Shown one piece after another: positions 22,128-23,361 of a stretch of 23,361 bases of DNA (position 1 is its first letter; each line of letters begins with the position of its first letter). Below the pieces are notes generated by a model that was given only the letters and a program-made list of their open reading frames with translations, ran no database searches and had not been told where the DNA came from. The translations under genes and the position numbers were made by a program. This DNA is from CAZFAT01 sp964517075 (GTDB taxonomy: Bacteria > Acidobacteriota > Vicinamibacteria > Vicinamibacterales > SCN-69-37): assembly GCA_964517075.1 (NCBI GenBank), contig CAZFAT010000399.1, positions 1 to 23,361 of the forward strand, given 5' to 3'.

Positions 22128-23083
22128 CGCCGGCGCTTGTCGTGTTGCTCGTGTTCGTCGGCGTCGTGGCGATCGTCTGGGGCGCCTACTGGATCTTCGT
22201 CGTCCGGGACGAAGAACGGCTGCTCGGACGTCTGAAGCCGGCCCGCCCGAAGGGGCAGCGGCTGGTCCGGGACATGGTCAAGGCCGAGGAGCAGATGAGC
22301 TCGGTCGGGATGTTCCAGCAGACGCTCGAACAACAGCCGTGGGCGGGCAGGCTGCAGCTCACGGTGGAGCAGTCGGGCCTCAAGATCAGCGTCGGCAGCC
22401 TGCTGTTGATGATGGGCTGCTGCGCCGTCGGCGCCTACATACTGGTCGCCTGGCTCACACGCCAGCCGCTGGCGGGCCTCGGCGCAGGCGCCTTCGCGAT
22501 GTGGCTGCCGCACATGTACGTGAGGCGCGCGCGCACGAAGCGGATGCTCAAGTTCGAGGAACACTTCCCCGAGTCGATCGATCTGATTGCCCGCGCGCTC
22601 CGCGCCGGGCATGCGCTGCCGACCGGGCTCAGCATGGTGGCCGATGAGATGCCGCCGCCCGTGGGCACGGAGTTCAGGCTCCTGTACGACGAGCAGAATT
22701 TCGGGTTGACCCTGCCCGACGCGCTGCGCAACTTCGCCCGCCGCATCCCGGTGCTCGACGCCCGGTTCTTCGTGACGGCCGTGCTGACCCAGCGCGAATC
22801 AGGCGGCAACCTCGCCGAAGTGCTCGACAACCTGTCCTCGGTCATCCGCGATCGCTTCAAGGTCAAGCGCCAGGTGCGCGTGCTCTCGGCGCATGGACGC
22901 ATCACGGGCTGGGTGCTCGCGCTCCTGCCGCCGTCGCTCGCGATGGCGACGCTGCTCATCAATCCCGATCACCTCGGGACGCTGACCGGCGATCCGGTGG
23001 GGCAACAGATGATCATGGTGGCGGTGTTTCTTCAGGTCGTCGGCACGCTCATCATCCGGAAGATCGTGGACGTGGAGTACTGA
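22124..23083 (+). CDS. tadB: Inner-membrane platform protein TadB
   Basis: A 319-residue protein with a membrane helix at the N-terminus (about 5-27), two adjacent hydrophobic stretches near residues 88-130 and two at the C-terminus. The type II secretion system F domain lies between, with FPESIDLIARALRAGHALP, LTQRESGGNLAEVLDNLS and VKRQVRVLSAHGRITGWVL. TadB and TadC form the inner-membrane platform on which CpaF acts. The ATG overlaps the cpaF stop and the stop overlaps the tadC start (TGATG), so the three should be made in fixed proportion. Confidence 0.94.
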   Translation: MTPALVVLLVFVGVVAIVWGAYWIFVVRDEERLLGRLKPARPKGQRLVRDMVKAEEQMSSVGMFQQTLEQQPWAGRLQLTVEQSGLKISVGSLLLMMGCCAVGAYILVAWLTRQPLAGLGAGAFAMWLPHMYVRRARTKRMLKFEEHFPESIDLIARALRAGHALPTGLSMVADEMPPPVGTEFRLLYDEQNFGLTLPDALRNFARRIPVLDARFFVTAVLTQRESGGNLAEVLDNLSSVIRDRFKVKRQVRVLSAHGRITGWVLALLPPSLAMATLLINPDHLGTLTGDPVGQQMIMVAVFLQVVGTLIIRKIVDVEY

Positions 23084-23361
23084 TGTCCACCGAACTGATA
23101 GTGGCCGTCGTCGCCGTCTTCGGCACCGTGGCCCTCCTCGCCGGAGCCGTGGCGGCGTACGTGCTGGGCGAGATGGCGCCGGAGCGCCGGCGCCTGCAGC
23201 GCGTGGGGCAGGCGGCGGCGACGTCGGGGGTCCTCCTCGAGAATGCCTCGCTCACCCCCGAGGCGAGCCTGTTCGCCCAGAAGGTGCTGTCGGTCATTCC
23301 GAAGTCGCCCAAGGAAGTCTCACGCCTCCGGAAGCGATTCATGCGGGCCGGGTACCAGACG
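23083..23361 (+). CDS. tadC: Inner-membrane platform protein TadC, N-terminal part
   Basis: The first 93 residues are visible before the window ends. An N-terminal helix (LIVAVVAVFGTVALLAGAV) is followed by a basic linker (GEMAPERRRLQRVG) and SPKEVSRLRKRFMRAGYQT, similar to the region preceding the F domain in TadC. The ATG overlaps the tadB stop at 23081-23085. The F domain itself and any further tad genes lie beyond the edge. Confidence 0.85.
   Translation, partial: MSTELIVAVVAVFGTVALLAGAVAAYVLGEMAPERRRLQRVGQAAATSGVLLENASLTPEASLFAQKVLSVIPKSPKEVSRLRKRFMRAGYQT

Noticed and set aside
1..23361. CRISPR array, tRNA, rRNA or intact insertion sequence
   Set aside because: No regularly spaced repeats, cloverleaf-like segments or transposase motifs were seen on reading both strands.

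Overview
The window is one contiguous, GC-rich, densely packed bacterial chromosome segment. Codon use strongly favours G or C in third positions, and there are no tRNA or rRNA genes, CRISPR arrays or intact insertion sequences that I can see. The gene families suggest a Gram-negative soil-type bacterium: a CpaC secretin implies an outer membrane, and there are many polytopic GT-C-like proteins, fused MFS/spermidine-synthase-like proteins and VapC/FitB-type toxin remnants. Acidobacteriota, perhaps Vicinamibacteria, is my best guess. That is inference from gene content, because no taxonomic marker is present.

Region 1 (1-1537): the 5' part of a cobalamin-binding radical SAM enzyme on the minus strand, truncated by the window edge, then a decayed FitAB-type toxin-antitoxin pair on the plus strand. 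Region 2 (1538-9705): a plus-strand series of envelope or lipid/glycan-type genes. In order these are an alpha-toroid (prenyltransferase/squalene-oxidase repeat) protein, a GT9 heptosyltransferase-like enzyme, a GT39-like GT-C membrane protein, another polytopic membrane protein, a Tat-exported DUF362 protein and a fused membrane/spermidine-synthase-like protein. Region 3 (9640-11175): a lone minus-strand polytopic membrane protein whose 3' end overlaps the previous gene tail to tail by 66 bp. Region 4 (11304-14221): a tandem pair of paralogous GT-C-like membrane proteins.

Region 5 (14222-23361, running off the right edge) is a Tad/Flp (type IVc) pilus locus. A 412-nt leader full of inverted repeats precedes it. 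The gene order is flp1, flp2, cpaA/tadV, tadE, cpaB/rcpC, cpaC/rcpA, tadG, cpaE/tadZ, cpaF/tadA, tadB and tadC (partial). These genes supply the pilin subunits, prepilin peptidase, minor pseudopilins, periplasmic and outer-membrane channel, localisation ATPase, assembly ATPase and inner-membrane platform of one machine. Several junctions are start/stop overlaps, consistent with one operon.

The points most worth a second look are the structured leader of flp1, the 12-13 bp hairpin between flp1 and flp2, the Ala instead of Gly at the flp2 cleavage site, the tandem GT-C-like pair directly upstream of the pilus genes, and the precise decay of the FitAB module. I saw no clearly unprecedented system; the novelty is in the regulatory RNA and in the uncharacterised membrane and lipid genes.
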